Shown: piece after piece, positions 54,240-64,000 of the stretch
Numbering within the stretch: position 1 is the stretch's first letter
How the letters are laid out: every line of letters starts with the position of its first letter
NCBI GenBank assembly: GCA_963693365.1
Contig: CAVNZM010000003.1
Coordinates: 13,144,001-13,208,000 of the forward strand
DNA length: 64,000 nucleotides
Direction of reading: 5' to 3'
Source of the DNA: Amoebidium appalachense
Lineage: Eukaryota; Ichthyosporea
Position numbers and translations under genes: made by a program
The notes under the pieces: generated by a model
Databases searched by the model: none
Told to the model about the DNA's origin: nothing
What the model saw: only the letters and a program-made list of their open reading frames with translations

Positions 54240-61610
<7,371 letters not shown>

Positions 61611-62644
61611 AGGTAGCAATGGGTGAGGCTATGCAAATTGTCGTACCCTTAAAAGATGCCTTTATGGGGACTTTTAGACTACATTTTCCTTTTTTCCCAT
61701 CTCGATCACCCCCACATCCGAACCTTTTCGGATATCTTTATGAGATCTGTTTGACAATATGTTGATGTCTGAATCGAGTGCATAATTTTTGTTTTCGGCT
61801 TGGATTCACTTAATAATGCCAATCGTTGCCGCATCTATATGTATCTGTGGACCCTGTAGTGGCCACATCAGCTAACAAATAACGGAAAGGGTTGTGGCCA
61901 TTAGTATATCTAGTAACAATGCTGACAGTTACCGTAAGCCTGCCCGCCCACATGGGCCCGTATGGACAACTAAATGACGACTTAGTGGCGGGTTTATGAT
62001 GTCTCGGACGATGGAATTTGTGCACGCGCACGTGCACCAAGTCTGTGACACAAGGGTGTTGCTCCTCTGCCATATCTGATACGACTTCTTTCATGAATCA
62101 TTCATTTATGCAACAATATTATTATCTGTTATAAATTATATCAAAATATATCTTTACAACCAAGGTTGTTGGTAATTATCTACACTAGCCATATGGGTGG
62201 AATGGCTGGCTCCCTTCATTTGCACGCCTCTGTCTGGCAACCTTTAAATGAATAATATAGGCGTGTTTTATCAAAGTATTACTTTTATAAATCTTATAAT
62301 TTTCAGCTGTTAATTCCTGAGCCAGTTCTACCACATTAAAGCGTGATCAAAATCAATTTTGCGGTCTCCCGGCAAGGATGGTGGTCTGCTTTGCACGCCT
62401 CCAGAAAAATTATGTGATCCAATCACATGACGCGAAATCCTATCTCTCAAATCCGTGAATATTCATTGGCTTTCATTCCACGCCGCGCACCGCCCGGAGC
62501 GGCGCGCGGCGCGCGGAGTCGATCACACTGTGGAAACCATATCATCAGTCAGTCAGTCAGTAGGTTTGCATATGCTCACGGCCACACATGCACAGTAGCT
62601 TTTTGCTGCCTGGCATACTGCTATCCACCAATGATTGAACAAAA
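61611..62644. other. Region downstream of the transposase; short subterminal-like motifs and promoter of next gene
   Basis: AAGATGCCTTTATG (about 61653) and GATATCTTTATGAGATC (about 61730) resemble the motifs at 46310-46940. A minus-strand frame of 94 codons (61810-62094) has no firm match. CCAAT boxes at about 62419 and 62464 precede the gene at 62645. A GC-rich block and (CAGT)n lie at 62480-62560. Confidence 0.45.
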
Positions 62645-63883
62645 ATGGCGGCCCGAAACGTTGCTGTAAATGCACCCGCACATGCTGTTACACAGGGCTC
62701 ACCATTTACCTCAGAAATGGTGACTGCATACGTTAACTTTTACGTTGAACACCATGGTGAATACGTGGCATGTGACGAGGGTTCTAGGCACCCCGCGGGC
62801 TTCTGCGCCCTGTGTAATAAACAGGGCATCCGTGTTCTCTCTCAACACCTTATTGACGCCCACCGAGATACAATTCGCCATTACACTGGCTACGAAATAG
62901 GCATGCTGCTGCAGACCCATCGCGTTCCTAAGGCTGAGCATGCACTAGTGTGGGCCGTGAGCGATGATTCAGAATATGAACGCGCTACATGGATTGCTTA
63001 CCGCAAGCGAAAAAACCAGACTGCATACCGCAAAACCGACAAGGGGAGGCGTACAAACCGCAGTCTACAACTGCTGAAACGGCAAGTGCTCAACGCCTGG
63101 GCCTTCCACACTGGCGCCATGGACGGTATTGGCGGGAACATAACACAGCGTATGGCCGTCGATACATACCGAATGGTCAGGGATGCTCATTTGGCAGCAC
63201 AGACAGACATCTCCGCTTCGTTGAACGATGCCCAACAACGATTTATCACTGCATTCGCCGACCATATGGTTAGGCTCGCAAATATTGCCGTCCTTAACCG
63301 CGACACGTCGGCGGCTGTACGACAACTCATGGTGCCAGGGGCCTGTAATTTTACATGGGAGGAAGATAAAGTTGTGGAGATATCCTTTGAAGAAGTGCGT
63401 GGTTGGCACCTTCTCCACTTCGCTACAGGCCAAAAGTACTACACGCGGATAAAAATGGAAACTGTGCTGCCCAACATTAACGCCGAGATTGACTGGTCGC
63501 ACCCGGACACAAAAGCCGAGGTAAACAGGGTGTTTCAAAAAAACCTGAAAGACAGGGAGCAACAGTTGTGGACGGCAATCTACCAATATATCACAGTCAG
63601 AGCCGCCAGTGGGAATTTCCGTTATAGCGACCCAATAGACATGGGAGAATACCTCCCTGGGCTAGTTGCAGAGATGGGCGCTTCAATGGACGACATAGAG
63701 CTTCCCTCATACCTTGCCATGTGTGGCTTCGATGAGGAAGCACAAGAGTTGTTTCTCGGACAGGCTGGGCCAGAGCCAGACGAGGAGATGGCGAAGACGC
63801 AGAGTAAATTTTCTGTTGTTGATGAGTGGGAGGGGGGCCGTGCAGAGCCTGTAACATATGGCGCTGTGCCGATGCAAATTTAA
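62645..63883 (+). CDS. Hypothetical 412-aa protein with a C2H2-like zinc finger
   Basis: Uninterrupted frame from ATG (context AAAAATGG) to TAA. Residues about 57-75 read CALCNKQGIRVLSQHLIDAH, a C-x2-C...H-x4-H finger near the N-terminus. A basic patch (YRKRKNQTAYRKTDKGRR) follows, then a mostly helical body and an acidic tail. The overall pattern, an N-terminal finger and then a helical domain, recalls the N-terminus of the adjacent transposase, but no homology is obvious. It may be a transposon accessory gene or a host gene; I do not recognise the family. Confidence 0.55.
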   Translation: MAARNVAVNAPAHAVTQGSPFTSEMVTAYVNFYVEHHGEYVACDEGSRHPAGFCALCNKQGIRVLSQHLIDAHRDTIRHYTGYEIGMLLQTHRVPKAEHALVWAVSDDSEYERATWIAYRKRKNQTAYRKTDKGRRTNRSLQLLKRQVLNAWAFHTGAMDGIGGNITQRMAVDTYRMVRDAHLAAQTDISASLNDAQQRFITAFADHMVRLANIAVLNRDTSAAVRQLMVPGACNFTWEEDKVVEISFEEVRGWHLLHFATGQKYYTRIKMETVLPNINAEIDWSHPDTKAEVNRVFQKNLKDREQQLWTAIYQYITVRAASGNFRYSDPIDMGEYLPGLVAEMGASMDDIELPSYLAMCGFDEEAQELFLGQAGPEPDEEMAKTQSKFSVVDEWEGGRAEPVTYGAVPMQI

Positions 63884-63957
63884 GGGACTGCAACCCAACC
63901 TTTAGGTATTATTGACATCAAATATATAGTTACTACGAAAAGATACAACTTATCGTA

Positions 63958-64000
63958 GGTTTTATTTGTGGAAATTATTGACATAAATATTTTTCTGGGT
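63958..64000 (+). mobile_element. Start of a fourth Ngaro element (terminal A repeat, plus orientation)
   Basis: The last 43 bases are the inverse of the outer end of the Ngaro A repeat (CCACAAATAAAACC end). So an element oriented opposite to copies A-C begins here and runs out of the window. Confidence 0.9.

Noticed and set aside
61810-62094. Minus-strand 94-codon ORF resembling a retroelement integrase tail
   Set aside because: Similarity is limited to a few basic and aromatic residues; no catalytic or zinc motif supports it.

Overview
The window looks like repeat-dense nuclear DNA of a eukaryote, probably a metazoan. It holds spliced genes with GT-AG introns, split-repeat tyrosine-recombinase (Ngaro/DIRS-like), Copia, Gypsy and LINE retroelements, tRNA-derived SINE-like units, a CMC/Plavaka-type DNA transposase, satellites, and many long G/C homopolymers and (GT)n, (GA)n, (CT)n tracts. 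The best taxonomic hint is a 23-nt match at 4549 to the complement of an animal-type initiator tRNA-Met. The species cannot be named from the sequence.

Layout. 1-9250: a satellite of about 183 bp, split by Ngaro copy A (476-7267), which itself carries a Copia-type LTR joined to a tRNA-like unit (3613-4957). 9251-12189: GT minisatellite, a 365-bp repeat, a relic Plavaka exon (10586-10900) and intergenic DNA. 12190-17706: Ngaro copy B. 17707-20650: a small ORF, C-rich low-complexity DNA and a truncated LINE. 20555-31303: a spliced gene with an OTU-like segment and a CXC cysteine domain; a young 7,020-bp Copia element (22719-29738, target duplication CCTCC) sits in one of its introns. 32396-34000: motif-rich DNA resembling the subterminal region of a CMC element, plus a Copia fragment. 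34376-42905: a decayed Gypsy element on the minus strand whose integrase is split by Ngaro copy C (34896-40360, near intact) and by a TA-flanked TIR transposon (40542-41588) carrying a 192-aa ORF. 42905-46300: compound microsatellites and two tandem tRNA-like units.

The most interesting region is 46.3-61.8 kb. Two multi-exon genes diverge from a shared 1.4-kb promoter interval. On the plus strand is a complete nine-exon Plavaka-type transposase (about 1,043 aa). On the minus strand is a seven-exon gene (about 880 aa) whose second exon encodes a JmjC domain with the KDM4/JMJD2 iron triad and a C-x5-H/C-x-C zinc site. All exon phases agree in both models. Short motifs like CMC subterminal repeats lie outside the pair. 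I infer, and cannot prove here, that this is a DNA transposon carrying a KDM4-like histone-demethylase homologue. A further intronless zinc-finger-like gene (62645-63883) follows, and the window ends in the first 43 bases of another Ngaro terminal repeat in the opposite orientation.
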